Source: Anthostomella pinea
Taxonomy: Eukaryota > Ascomycota > Sordariomycetes > Xylariales > Xylariaceae
Length of the DNA stretch: 64,000 nucleotides
Direction of reading: 5' to 3'
Assembly: GCA_963556695.1 (NCBI GenBank)
Contig: CAUWAG010000003.1
Span: 3,906,001 to 3,970,000, forward strand
The position numbers were made by a program, and so were the translations under genes. This document shows, piece by piece, positions 37,139-48,562 of this stretch. Numbering within the stretch: the first letter of the stretch is position 1; each line of letters opens with the position of its first letter. Under the pieces are notes generated by a model. It worked only from the letters and a program-made list of their open reading frames with translations. It did no database searches and had not been told where the DNA came from.

Positions 37139-37144
37139 CCAAAT

Positions 37145-38164
37145 AGCTGTCAGATGTCACTTTCCCGGTTATTAGGTAAGTAAGAAGGTCCCCCCTTCAG
37201 TTACCCCTCTTCCGCTTCCAATACAGACCGTTCTGAAATCTCACATATCCATAAACAACAGTCAGGCGTACTAACGCAGGAACTTTGCACACATTGGCGT
37301 GAACCAACCACATGTTGTATACTGTATGAATTGGCCCCTGGAGCTAACCACGCCGTCGACATGTACTGCGGTCAACACAAAGGACCCGAGTTCATGTCCC
37401 ACTTGGAGCGTTTTGTGCGCTGGCGCGATTCGGAAGATCTCCCACGCTCAGAAGATGAGCGTCAACCTTGTCGGCGATCTAATGACAGGGGGGTTCCTCC
37501 CGGTAGACAGGCTGGACGAGACCCGAAGCAGCCTGGGGAATGTGCTCCGAGGCAACGGCTTCCCGGATAGGGGCAAGTTCCTCAAGTTTTTCGATAGCCA
37601 ATACGAAGAACCGTGTGCCCAGATCATAACCAAAGCGAAGATGGCCTGTCTCGCAATGCTGGCAAGAAGAAGAGAGGCGATACTCTGGCGCATATGCTTG
37701 GACGACCAGCTGCAAGACCGTTTCGCTCTCTCTGCTGGGGCTACTAGCCGATTGCAATATGTCTGACTGATGGGGGCAAGAGACGCAGGAGCACGAGAAT
37801 GATGATGAGGAGACGCTGAAGCGATTCTGAAAGGCTCGTCTGGATCGGTTCGGGCTCAAACTTCACGACAATGGTCTTTTCTGCCCGCCCAGGAACAGAA
37901 GTCCACACCCAATCGCTAGGTAGGCCTTGCTACTCTGGAGAACGCGGAGGCGGATCGTCTTGATATTGAGGGTTGGTACTGAGTATATCACCTGCAAGGC
38001 CCTGGGAGCTGCAGGGGGCATCTTTCCGGTCTCGCACTTGCGTGAGAAGATCGTACCACCCACGACACAAGCTGGTAACTGAACATTGGGCCGTATGCCT
38101 GATAGCTGTGACAAGTGCTAACGGCAGACGGGTGAGTAGCCGGCCGCCAGGAACACAACCGTTG
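37145..38164. other. Spacer between LINE and TIR element, one weak ORF
   Basis: The plus frame 37299-37766 (155 codons) contains protein-like segments (MTGGFLPVDRLDETRSSLG, FPDRGKFLKFFDSQY) but no family I recognise and a doubtful N-terminus. It could be a fragment of a host gene broken by the nearby insertions. Confidence 0.3.
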
Positions 38165-38166
38165 TA

Positions 38167-38238
38167 CCATCCCCCCCATATAAGTCGGACACCCCCATTA
38201 GTCGGCCAGCCAAATTGTGGGGTCACCACCAAAACACA
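38167..38238 (+). repeat. Left terminal inverted repeat
   Basis: Pairs with 40296-40367. The outermost 48 bases match with few differences, and a second block (caccaccaaaac) matches further in. Confidence 0.8.
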
Positions 38239-38319
38239 CCCTTATTCACCCACCCACGAATGAAGCTATTCAGATCAGAGATTTATGGCAATATTATCAT
38301 TCGAAAGCGCTGAAGCCGT

Positions 38320-40072
38320 TTACTCGTACAATTGTGCGGGCGCCCGAATGGCTCGCCCCGAACGGGTGTGCCTAGGCTCCTGTACAGCCTCCAAAACCTC
38401 CTCTTCAGCCGAGTCTTCGTCTTTGTCCTCTGAATCCTCTGAATCCATAACTACAACTTCTGTTTTACCTGTAAGGGCACCAGGGGTGATAGTACCACCC
38501 GTACTTAGTATCTGCGTGACTGTTCTGAATTTCCTGTTAGAATTAGGGACCTTCTTCCGCTTCTTAGGCCGTGCCCGCTCCAGTTCAGCCTCCAGAGCCT
38601 TGATCTTCCTATCCTTGATCATAAGCTCGGTCTCTTTAGCCTCGAACGCGTTCGCTATCTTTTTATACTTCAGCCTGGTTCCTGGATATCTTTTTTTGCC
38701 GAAATCCATGATCTGGCGGCTCGTAGTAGGCGTCCGCTGGTCTTCTGGTTCAGAGCTTTCAGGGGTATCAAGCTCAGGGGTCTTTCTCTTGTCTTCTTGT
38801 ATCTCTGGGTGCTTTAAGCACTTCCTGCGGCTGATAAGATAACATCCAGTAACTCTGCAGCCAGAGAGGATGTTTTGTTTTGTGAAGACAGTAGTTCTGG
38901 CCTTGCTATAGCACCGGATGAAGTTGATCTTGTCAACAGGCGAGGCATCCGTCAAGGAACTCAGCTCAGAAAGGAATTTCTGGTAGTATGCCTTCAGGGC
39001 ATTATAGGGACCGTTATCCAGGGGTTGCATGCAGTGACTAGTATGCGCAGGAAAGAAACAGAGCAATATATTGTTGAGAAGACATATAGTCATGAATTCG
39101 TCCTATCAATACATATTAGACCATATTAAATCGGGAAAACTTAAAGGGAGTCCATTTAAAATAAAGAAAAATCGTATACGTACGGAGGTGTGGCTCTTGT
39201 GGCCATCCAGTATCAAGAGGATAGCCTCAGACTGGTCTCCTTCTCGTTCTTCGTCTGCCTGTGGGAGGAAAACATCCTCTAGCCACTTGCAGGCTATAGT
39301 ATTCAAAGTCCAGCCGTTCTCTGAGCATATATAGTGCCAATCTGTGGTCTTTCAAAACTCGTTGATAAATCACTGCACTTGGAGGTCCTTCTCCTTAAAG
39401 ATAATACCTGGTTTGAGGATTTTTCTAGTTATTGAGATGGTCTCGATGAAGGAGGTCCAGCTACGGCCCTGTGGGCTTTTCAGGAAGGCTTTCTTGGTAG
39501 CAGAACTACCCAAAACTAGGGAATCAATGCCTATGAATTTAATAAGATTTTTTCTGGAATTAAAGGGGTTGATATAACTACCAAAACCCGCCATAATGCC
39601 GCCCTTATCGACGTTATAGGTGTTCTTTGGCTTCACCCAGCCGTAATCTTCGAGAATTTCAAAGAACCAGTTAACTGACTTGGGCATGAACCCTTTGAAG
39701 CGTGCTGCTTCCATCCTTTTGCCGACTTTTGTCTTGCTTGAAGGCTGCCATGAAGGTGTCTCCTAGGGGGCCCTCATCTCCCTTCTTCTTCAACAGCTTC
39801 TTGACGATCTCACGAACCAGGGAGTGCAAAGGGGCTAGGCCGAGCTTTTCCTGTAGTAGAATCTACTTGACTATAGTCTTTTCCTGGGCAGGGGATAGTC
39901 TCTGTTGCTGTGTGTGGGCTTCGATTCTGGTAGCCTTGCTGTTGAGTCGATCAGACAGCGTTTAGTGCAGAATACCGTGTTTTTGACCGGCTTTTTGCAC
40001 AGATAGGCCCTCATTTGTGATATCTAAGATGGCTGAAGCCATCTGATCCTCCGTATATGAATAGGGAGGCAT
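38320..40072 (-). pseudogene. Pogo-type DDE transposase, broken, with one spliceosomal intron
   Basis: Starts at ATG 40072 (MPPYSYTEDQMASAILD, helix-turn-helix region), then stops appear from about 39960. The DDE core is visible: NVDKGGIMAGFG (first Asp), ILLILDGHKSHTS (second), CMQPLDNGPYNALKAYY (third). Between HTS and DEFMTICLLNN lies an 81-nt intron (39183-39103) with GTACGT and TAG ends; splicing it restores the usual block order. The C-terminus has a coiled, Lys/Arg-rich then acidic tail. The several stops in the N-terminal half make it non-functional. Confidence 0.82.
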
Positions 40073-40295
40073 TTTGGGCGACTATACGATGCTGCGGTGC
40101 ATACAGAACGAGGCTTCAGGAGAGCCGTGAAAACTCTATTTGGGGTACCAAAAGCGGGGTAATAGCTCCTCAATCATGTAAACCGGGAGGGGTAAATTTA
40201 GCATTAGGAAAAACCTCAAGATCAGGGCTATCTAGAGCACTAAATACATTGTGAATAGCTTCAATATCAGGCTGAATCTGTATAAGTGAACATGT

Positions 40296-40367
40296 GGGAG
40301 TTTTGGTGGTGATGGTGGGGTTTGGCTGGCCGACTAGTGGGGGTGGCCGACTTCTATGGGGGGATGG
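40296..40367 (-). repeat. Right terminal inverted repeat
   Basis: Inverted partner of 38167-38238, followed directly by the TA target at 40368-40369. Confidence 0.8.
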
Positions 40368-40369
40368 TA

Positions 40370-41587
40370 ACTTGTATCAAATTCAGCCTAACCAAGGTCC
40401 AAGGCTGCTTCGACAAGTCGCGAGCTTAGCCACCGCCATGCACACGTCGGCATGGGTTGTGGTCGCATCTAGTATCAGCCGCACTTGGCAAGAAGGGCGC
40501 ATGTGGTGAGAGTGGTGGATGTCGCGGGATGTCTCTGGGCCGTCTTACAATATGTCGTGGCCGGAAGCGGTCTGATTGGTTCACGTGGGGGTCTGCGCTC
40601 GGTGGCCGAAACGGTCTAGCTTCATCGGTAGACACTCAGACACTGTACTCGAACACTGTGCTTGGTAGCGTGCCAATTTAGGCATGGCGGCGTGCCATGG
40701 GGGGCCGATCTGCGGGTCATCTCGCTAAAGAGCGCCGTTTTCTGTCTAGAAGGACAGTGCTGGCTACCTACTCCCTACCATCTGCACTGTACACTAAGGT
40801 ATCATCACGTCTTCTGATCCATCGTCCTCGACATTATGGCAAATTCGGGATCATTCCAATGCAGCTGGAACATTGAAGTCTGCAAGGTCGGCTGTACCTT
40901 CTGAGTTTTATCTCTTCAACGAGACTTGGAGCCAACCTGTATCGATCTCGTACGGGCTGGACCCCCTGAGAGTGATATAGACTATACGAATCAGTCCCCC
41001 CTTAGTAAAAATCGTCTTACACGAACAATGACTTTCCTCTTCACAACTCGGATTTGAATAACACATACGGGGAAGGAACCTGATATAGGCACCGTGCTGC
41101 ACTATGGCGGTACTGCGTACTTCAGCTGACAGGGACAACGTCTTTATGACCTGTCACGAAACTCAGCCGCATCACTAGGTCATCTCCACCAATATGTCTA
41201 GTCTTCTCAGCATTGGACCAAGGGCGTGTATACCAAGTCCTCCATCCCTGGCTACAGCGCCATCCAGGCGCCTTGCTTCATGGAGGGTATCCAGGGCCAT
41301 GTCCTTTTGCTGCTGCAGCATGTGCGGCTTACTTCCATCCAGCAAATACTCGACCCTATGGCCTGTCTTGAAGCAGCCCGACCCTCTTGGCTCTTGGCAA
41401 GCCATCAGCTCCAGCCTGAAAGTCGGCTTGCTGTCTGTGAATATGAGAGAAGGGTTCCCCTCCCTCGGAACGGCATGTTTCTGCTTCTGTCCTCCCCTTC
41501 TTCTCAACTTCTCCAGTCTTTCGTAAACGTCGCCATCGTCGCCCTCGCTGCCTATTGTTCCCACTCGTTGTGTCCTAGTAAACAGAC
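40370..41587. other. Intergenic, upstream of the MARVEL gene
   Basis: No gene supported. Frames on both strands at 41.17-41.66 kb overlap the presumed 5' UTR of the MARVEL gene and have no motifs. Confidence 0.4.
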
Positions 41588-42491
41588 ATGTCGAACAACT
41601 ATTCAAACGAGCGTGTTGCTGGCAAAGAGCACATACCACTCTACCCCCGAGGCTTCATAGCCGTCCGCATCATCCAGCTAGTTGTTGCGGTCGTTTGCTT
41701 GGGTCTCTGTGCCTATGGTGTGACGTATCTTGTCTACGCCGGCGATGCCCTGATGCTCTTCACTGTCAGTCCCGTCCAAGTATGTTGGAATGACGCCACC
41801 TGCTAACAACACATCAGGCCATCGCGACGATAATAGCCAGCGTCTACTGCTTAGTTTCCCATTACGGCCCTTCCAGATTCTTCAACTACTGGGCCATACT
41901 TGGCTTGGACGTCTTCCTCGTCATTTTCTGGCTCATCTCCTTCGCAATCCTTGCTGCTCAGGTCGCCGCGGGCTTCTTCTATTCCACCTCAGACTACTAC
42001 GACGACTACTACGGCTACTATAAACGGAGCGCTGACACTGATACCACTACCTATGCTGCCTGTATGGCAGCAGCAGCAGGTCTGGGCGGCGTGGAGTTGT
42101 AAGTTTATCGGATTGTCGAATGCACGCGAATAGTCATTAACACAGATCCAGCATCCTCTATGTCGTCTCACTCGTGATCCATAGCATAATGCTATACCGT
42201 CACCGCAAGGCTGGCCTCAAATGTGTGCCGGGCAAAGCGGCTTCTGCTACTGCTGGTGGCGAGAAGATCCAGATGCAACCACAACAACCGCAGGGCTATG
42301 CTGCTGCCGGCTCGCCCCCTGTCCAGCAGACGTATTCTGCTCCTCAACAGCAGAGCATTTACGCGCAGCCACAAGCACCATCTCCTCTCTCGGCGCAGAC
42401 CACGGGTGACCCCTATGCGCAGCACCAGCCCGTGGCTTCCCACGAGCCCGTATACGAGATCCCTGGCCAGGGTCAGCCGCATCACACCTGA
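41588..42491 (+). CDS. MARVEL-type four-helix membrane protein
   Basis: Exons 41588-41764, 41818-42098 and 42146-42491 give 804 bases and 267 residues. Intron donors are GTCAGT and GTAAGT; the first intron has a tgctaac branch point. Four membrane segments: FIAVRIIQLVVAVVCLGLCA (residues about 22-48), AIATIIASVYCLV, a long LDVFLVIFWLISFAILAAQV, and ILYVVSLVIHSIML after a loop rich in Tyr/Asp. The soluble C-terminal tail of about 100 residues is Gln/Pro/Ala-rich. The arrangement fits fungal MARVEL-domain proteins of plasma membrane or vesicles; specific function unknown. Confidence 0.8.
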
Positions 42492-43107
42492 TGGGAAGCG
42501 ATAACACAGGTTGCAACTTGAAGGGCCTGTTTGGAAACTGCGCATGCGCTGTCTACTCTGGTAGCTCGCTAGGTGTTGGTGTCATAATTGTTTCAGTTAG
42601 AATCCGATTTCAGGCTACCGAGGGCACAATGAGGAGTTGGGACGGCGACAAAGCGATCATGATTCACAAAGGAAAGGTCACCAATGGATCTAATAATCAA
42701 GTGCTATACTATCTATTACCCTGCTTACAAAGACTCACACATTTCCAAAGTCCGTCAAAGGTCCGAATTGGGCTATTCAACAGGTTGCATGCGGCGCCTT
42801 CAACCAGCTGCTAGGAATGATATGTCTCACTGGCGCTGCCGAAAGCGGCAACGTCCTTACGGAAACATCCAATAGAGTCTCAACGTTTCCAGTATATGTT
42901 CTAAGACTATGGGGTCGTCTTTGTCAATCAAGTGCTTTTCTACAAGTTGTCACTCGTTCCTTTTCTCGTTGACCTGCACGCCTCTCTCACTTAGCACTCA
43001 ACAACCCGCGCCGAAGTCGACTGGCCCCTTACCTGCACCGTGTACAGCTTTTGGAACGCGCTGACCGACATTGATCACTCTGACGGACCACCGGCAGCTC
43101 TAGCAAG
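42492..43107. other. Intergenic, no gene seen
   Basis: Between two same-strand genes; should include the terminator of the MARVEL gene and the promoter of the next. A CT-rich stretch precedes 43108. Confidence 0.4.
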
Positions 43108-45624
43108 ATGCCGGGCGCCAATAGAGCCGCCTCCTGGACTGGTACCAACACCACGACACCTAGAACTTCGAGTAACGGCTTGCCAATAATCAAGAGGACA
43201 GCACTACCAGGGCAACAAGGACAGCAAGGGCAGCAAGGGCAGCAAGGGCAACAAGCGCAACAAGCGGGCCAAGTCCATCCCAGAACTTGGAGAGAGAAAA
43301 TCAAATACTCGATACCTATCTTCGAGGATCCCGACGCAAAATGGGGACCTTTCGCCCAAATTACGAGAGCGGCCAGAAGAGACGGGAGATGGGAAGAATG
43401 GAGCCTCGATACCATGTGGAAAGGCATACCCCCTACGATACAGGAGCCCCCAAGCGGGCTGAAGTCTTGGATCAGTTCTCGGATCAGTTCTGCGGATGAA
43501 CCGCCCAAGATCAAGTCTGCCACGGCCACCCCCAACCCGGGCACCAACTTCGCTCCGGGTACCCCTGGAACGAACTCTGCGAACGATGCTGCCAACAGAG
43601 CCAGTCGTTTCCGAATGAGCTCCAAAGCGAAAAACACCGACTGGACCGGGTCCGACACGGACAACCTCCCCGTGGAGAAGAATATCTTTGAAGATGGCTT
43701 TAACGAATTTGCAGGGGACTTCAGCCCGCACCAGTCAGACTTCTCTGAACTCCTCGCCGGCCGCACCAAGCACGAGACAGAGTATTCGGACCAGCACTGG
43801 AAATGGCTATACGAAATAGTGTACAACAAGACAGCCGAGTTCGCCGAGCGGTGGTTCGACTGCGGCGTCGGCTTCAGCACTGTTCTCGCAGCAGGCCAGT
43901 CAGCATGGGGCTCTGCCATGACGGAGCAGTTTATACAGTACTCTCGGTTGGTCGCCCATGAGGACCGTCCAGAAAACACCTGGCGCGAGATCCTGCACGA
44001 CCCCGTGCAGCGCAAGTGGCTCTGCGTGGGCATATTGGCTCAGATCTTCGAGAAGAAGATCTTCAATGAGATTTTATTCGGTGCGGACGAAAAGTTCAAG
44101 AAGAAACTGGACGAAGAAGACATGAGGGACATCGAAACAGAAGGCAAGACCACCTGAGCGCCATTAGCGATCGCCCACCCTGGTCGACCGACCATATCAT
44201 GGACGTGGTGCTGACATTTGTGGTCGCAGGTTACGGTCGGAAGGCAAGTCGTAGCGCCTTCGCCAGGACTGCCGTGGGGTGGGATCTCGTGCCCAAAGAG
44301 TTCTGGAACCGCGTGGACGATCTGACTGCCCAGGTGCTGATCATCTTCAAGCCGCTAATCCAGCTGCTCATGCCGTACAACTCGGACCTCTCGTGGTACA
44401 AGATGTTCGTCTTCTGGCAGGAATTGCACGTCCTCGTCTCATGGGCCGCCTTCTTCCAGGTCTGCACGGCCCTGTCGCCCTCGGTCTTCCACTTCCTCTC
44501 GGCGACGCCCGGCGCGCGCATGGACTACCCGCTGGAACAGCAAGCCGACGTGGCGCTGTACCGCCAGTCCAAGACCCGCCACGAGAGCCAGCACGATCGC
44601 TGGCGGAAGGCGGTCGACGCCAAACTGCGAGGAGAAGCCCCTCTTGCCATCCCCCCCCCGTCTCCACCCGCTGGACATGGCGGATCTGGACTTCAACAGC
44701 TTGCCCACGAACGCTGCTGAGGTACGCGTCGCGGAGCACCACCGTCTGCGCGGGGCCAAGATCAAGTTTGCCGTCTTCCCCAAGCTCACCATGTACCGGC
44801 GGAGGAACCTCGGCCGGCCGCTCCCGGACCAGGGCAGCAGGGCGTACTCGCAGCAGGAGCTGGAGGACGACTTCGAAGGCCAGCGCATCGTCAACCTTTC
44901 GAACTGCCGCGTCGTCTACTACCAGGGCCTGATCTACCCGCGTGACGGTCAGGACGACAGCGTGCCGCTGGAGGTTCATCTCAACACCCTCGCGCAGCAG
45001 GGTGCTATTGTCCCTCGCCGGCTGTCGTGGGTGTTCTCATTCTTCCCGAGACTGACCATTGGATCCGGATCCGGATCCGGGTACTGGTGCGTCAACGGCA
45101 AGTGGAAGAGGAAGTTTCTCTGCTGGAATGCATACAATCCCAAGGTAGCAACCTTGGTATATGGCTTGTTCTACAGCGTTTTCGGGATGCTTCCCTACCT
45201 TCTCCAGTTCGTCAACTGGGGCATGTCGCCAGCAACATGCGGGTGGTACGGATACTTTCTGGATATGTCCTCAGCACTTCTTGCTTTCGCCCTGATCTGG
45301 TGGGGTTCCTCCTACCTGTACTACAAGAAGCGCGACGAGGGCATAAGCTTCGCGTTTTCTGTCGGGCTTGCCGCGCTGACCGTCGCGACATGGTACTACT
45401 CAGGTGCCAGTCTGTCTGATAAGATGCAAGACTTTGTTAAAACGATTGGTCCGGTTTTCGAGCACAACTTGCCAACGCTCGCCCCCATCGTCAGCGGCAT
45501 TCCCGAATTCTCGAAGAACTTTCTTCTCTCTGCCTGGATCGGCTGCGATGCCAACGGGCCAACGCCTGGTAACGGTCCTGTACTGCCATCATGCAATTTC
45601 ACCGCGCCGGTGGGAGGCAAGTAG
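43108..45624 (+). CDS. Large multi-pass membrane protein of unknown function
   Basis: Not a named family I recognise. Exon 1 is 43108-44143; exon 2 begins at 44230. The junction is best explained by a GC-AG intron: donor AAG|GCAAGA, acceptor gtcgcag; it joins TEG to YGRKASR in frame. The N-terminus has a (GQQ)n low-complexity run (43208-43260), then a soluble domain of about 250 residues with WKWLYEIVYNKTAEFAERWF. Exon 2 has a membrane segment (WYKMFVFWQELHVLVSWAAF), then a C9 run at 44651-44659 where the frame slips by one base before LHPLDMADLDFNSLPTNAAE. The C-terminal part has three more hydrophobic helices (LVYGLFYSVFGMLPYLLQF, SSALLAFALIWWGSSYLYY, ISFAFSVGLAALTVATW). Probably one continuous gene with a homopolymer error. 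A perfect GGATCC-based repeat at about 45059-45078 encodes GSGSGSG. Confidence 0.7.
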
Positions 45625-45989
45625 GAATGGGTTTCGCTCGGTTGAAAAGGGTTACAGGAGGGTTGATTTCATGTGGGACTTTTTAACTCGCTGTTGTCAT
45701 TTACTAGTTATCATCAATACGAATTTCATCTACCTGTTTCTGCTAGTAATGGTCTAACCCGTCTTATTTTTATTATCAAGCTCTTCGACCGCAAGGGAGG
45801 AGCCAATCCCAAATACCCTAAAATACGAGAAAAGGCAGAGCCGCGTGATATGCACATCATCGACGATCACCAAGTCAGGGCGAAAAGCAGAAACCCCACG
45901 TGGAACATCTTTGCTCGCCCTTCAAGTTAGTCGCGCAGGCGCCAGGGCCAGTATAGAGATCCAGAACGAATTCGGCCACTCAGCAACGA
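45625..45989. other. Intergenic, convergent 3' flanks
   Basis: Short gap between two convergent genes; AT-rich at about 45700-45780, in keeping with polyadenylation regions. Confidence 0.4.
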
Positions 45990-47399
45990 TTAGTCCTCAA
46001 GATTCTGAAGAATGAGCTCAACTTCAGCGTCAGAAGTCTCAAGGATATGTTCCGGCTTGTAGAGAGGCTTCCAGCCAAGCTCCTTGTTCCCACGATCTGC
46101 AGTGAATTCACAGCTGTTGAAGTCAAAATAGATCAGCATATGTCCTAGTGTGGGGAGTAGATCTCGAGAACTCACCTTCCTCCCAGGGTAACCGGCACCA
46201 GTTCCTTCGGAACACCAAATACCGAAGCGAGGGTTTCGAGGATCTGGTCATTGGCCAACAGAACGGAGTCGTCTGCAATGATGTTGCGCTTGGTTAGGGC
46301 TGATGCCATTGCGAGATACAGGTCATCCCACTATTTCCCAGAATCAGCTGTCGATCAAGTCCAGCAATGCATTTGATGACTTGAAGTAGCTTACGGCGAC
46401 GCTTCCTGAAGAAGCAAGATAGTAGCCGTTCTTGCCATAGCCAGGGTCCTCGTCCGCTAGTATCTTTCGCATCAGGTCTAGGTACATGATGGTGTTGTCA
46501 ACGACATGGCAGACGGGCCAGGTCTAAAGTTGTCAGTCGAACAAGTCTTGACGTGGAAGAGCCGAGGAACTTACTGGTCGATCGGCATCAAAACGGTACA
46601 TGCGCCCCATCGATTTGGCTGCACGGACTATTGCGACCGTCTGGATCGAGATGGGATTGCCGAAACCTTCGCCTTTTCCGTCTGTGATCTTTCGTATCAG
46701 CTTATAACTTTCGATATTGTCTTCCGAACACGTACACACGATACACGGTACGAATATGTAGCTTCGAACACCATGCTTTCCTGCTTCCTCGATCACAACG
46801 CTATTCGTATGAACTGCCTTTGAACCAGTCAGTGTTATTGTTGTCGGGAACGGGCTTCGGTTATGAACCCACTTCTTGCATCAACTCGAAGCCGGCTTTC
46901 TGGGACTTCTGAATGTCGTATAGCTTGGGATCAGTGTCAAGAAGGGTCCTGTCGGTGGGAGCGCCAGCATGATTCGAGAAGACTTTGGCTCCGCTAGTCT
47001 GCGAATTCCCACTTCGTTAGATATTGGCCTACAACTTCTCTGACCCGCAGTGAGTTATTGAGCACGTACATGCAGCAGATGAACCTCATGACCGGTTCTC
47101 TTCTTCACTTCAGCCAGGGCTTTGATGAAGTGCACCTGGGCCTCTGAGAACATCGCGTCGATCAGGTAGTATACGACAGTGATGGCGTTCCCGACCACAG
47201 CGGCTTGCACTGCGGCCTCTTCGGTTGGGTTGAACGACAGAGGCTCAGCACCATACTGCTTGACGGCATTGGCCTGGTCGTCGGTGCGCACCAAGGCGTA
47301 CAACTTTCCGTATGCCGGCAGATTGGCGGTGCCCCAGCGGGCGAGAAGAGTTCCACCAAGGTAACCAGAACCACCAGTTATGAGTACGTTGTGAGACAT
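45990..47399 (-). CDS. NAD-dependent epimerase/dehydratase-like protein, seven exons
   Basis: Extended Rossmann-fold protein. Exons 47399-47070, 46998-46873, 46817-46736, 46681-46575, 46523-46395, 46330-46176 and 46113-45990 total 1053 bases and 350 residues with every junction in frame; donors include GTACGT, GTAAGT and GTGAGT. It opens MSHNVLITGGSGYLGGTLL (GxxGxxG cofactor motif). VVYYLIDAMFSEAQ follows, then SYIFVPCIVYGKGEGFGNP, the conserved PxxVYGxG region. MYRFDADRPTWPVCHVVD and ELGWKPLYKP are C-terminal epimerase landmarks. The usual catalytic YxxxK is not evident at its expected place, so activity is uncertain. Six introns in about 1 kb is dense for this window. Confidence 0.82.
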
Positions 47400-47550
47400 G
47401 TTGAAAGGTACCTATCCAGTGATCGCGGCGGGCTATTCGTGGCTGGAGCCTGGACTGATCGGAGTCAACCATACAGTACTTCAGGGTAAGGCATCGCAGT
47501 CGGCCCCTATAAGTAATGGTGGAGACATGTCCGGGTCAGGCCCCGAGTGA

Positions 47551-47611
47551 ATGATTGCAAATCACCCGAACCGGCTCCGGGTGGATGATTGCAAATCACC
47601 CGAACCGGCTC
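47551..47611 (+). repeat. 34-bp tandem duplication, two copies
   Basis: The word atgattgcaaatcacccgaa begins at 47551 and again at 47585, followed in both by ccggctc. It lies about 150 bp upstream of the epimerase-like start. Confidence 0.85.
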
Positions 47612-48562
47612 AGGGGTCGGAAAGACACTGCGCACCTACATGCCTATCGGTGTAAGCCCGTAAATCGCACCTTGAATTTGGACAACCCCCGAATAACTTG
47701 GCAGCCCAATTATTGACGGTACCCTATTACTCCGTCCAAATCGTGATGTCTTCTGTAGCATCGCCGCAATAGTCGTCCCGGCGGACAGTCTGTCAGGCCG
47801 GAGTGGCCACCGAGGGAGAATCAGGCTTATGTCATATACGGGTCATTATTCACCCTGTGACTAATGCATAGCTTCAGCATCTCAACCTTTGGATGCAACT
47901 ATTGATGTTGTTGTTGTTGTTAGCGTCTGTCACCTCCTTTTCTCCTCTCTGCGATTGCATCAAGTGCTTAGCATTGAGTAGAGGTGTCTTCCAAACACAC
48001 AACCGCGTGAAGACTACTGCCCAGATATTCATCTGCTTTCAACTACGTGGTATTGAAGTCGAAAAACACCGACCCTGGCAGAGGACATTTCGTTCGAGCA
48101 ACAAATCTCAGACATAGGTACATAGTATAGTTACCTACGAACAGTATGCTCAGAAGAGCTCTCGCTTTGACCATGTGACCAGAACTGTCCATCCCATTCT
48201 ACTGCTGCTGGTTCGGGGGGTGCAAGACAAAGACAACATGCCACCCCATGGATGGCAGCAAAAGCAAACCTGGGGTCTCTGCAGCTTCAGGGGGAGTTCA
48301 TGCAGAGGCGGGTGCTGCCAAATCTCGTCTGTTTGCCAGCTTCCCAGCCCGGCGAATGGAGAGACGACAACAATGCCGCAGCCTTACATGTAGCATGGAT
48401 GGCAACAGGTAGCCACCATGATACCCCCCAGTTCTGCAGGTAGGGGTACCGTTGCACCCAGATTAAGCGCGAATGTACACATTCTCGGGACATGTATAAT
48501 TGTGCTTCCTTTGGATGTTCAAGTACATGTATAAAGAATTAGGGCCTTCCAGACACTACCTG

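Larger units (their letters stand above)
30883..37144 (+). mobile_element. Near full-length, inactive Tad1-like LINE (copy 2)
   Basis: Non-LTR retrotransposon with two open reading regions, a 3' UTR and an AATC-repeat tail (about 37109-37138). Order of domains: Cys-rich ORF1 (zinc knuckles 32690-32853), APE-type endonuclease, reverse transcriptase, RNase H (about 35908-36270), terminal Cys/His-rich patch (about 36700-36800). Many stops interrupt both ORFs; several are TAA or TAG where CAA or CAG is expected. For example, the reverse transcriptase motif QGSP reads TAA-GS at about 34985. The 5' limit is uncertain: coding-like sequence begins at about 31200, and the 30883 boundary rests only on the 9-bp repeat agctgtcag. 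Same family as the fragment at 1-1780. Confidence 0.85.
38167..40367 (-). mobile_element. Pogo/Fot-like DNA transposon with about 70-bp TIRs (inactive)
   Basis: 2201 bp between TA dinucleotides (38165-38166 and 40368-40369). The ends are inverted repeats: left ccatcccccccatataagtc and right, in reverse complement, ccatccccccatagaagtcg, continuing as near-matches through a shared agtcggccagccaaa word and caccaccaaaac. Inside is a minus-strand DDE transposase remnant with a psq-type N-terminal helix-turn-helix. TA target use plus DDE_1 and psq/CENP-B type domains place it in the Tc1-mariner superfamily, pogo/Fot branch. Confidence 0.85.

Noticed and set aside
41175..41660. Open frames on both strands upstream of the MARVEL gene
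   Set aside because: No motifs; position fits the 5' UTR of the MARVEL gene.
47893..48117. 74-codon frame with a leucine-rich start that could be a small secreted protein
   Set aside because: The hydrophobic start comes from a ttg repeat; the rest has no cysteine pattern, and no promoter or intron evidence supports it.
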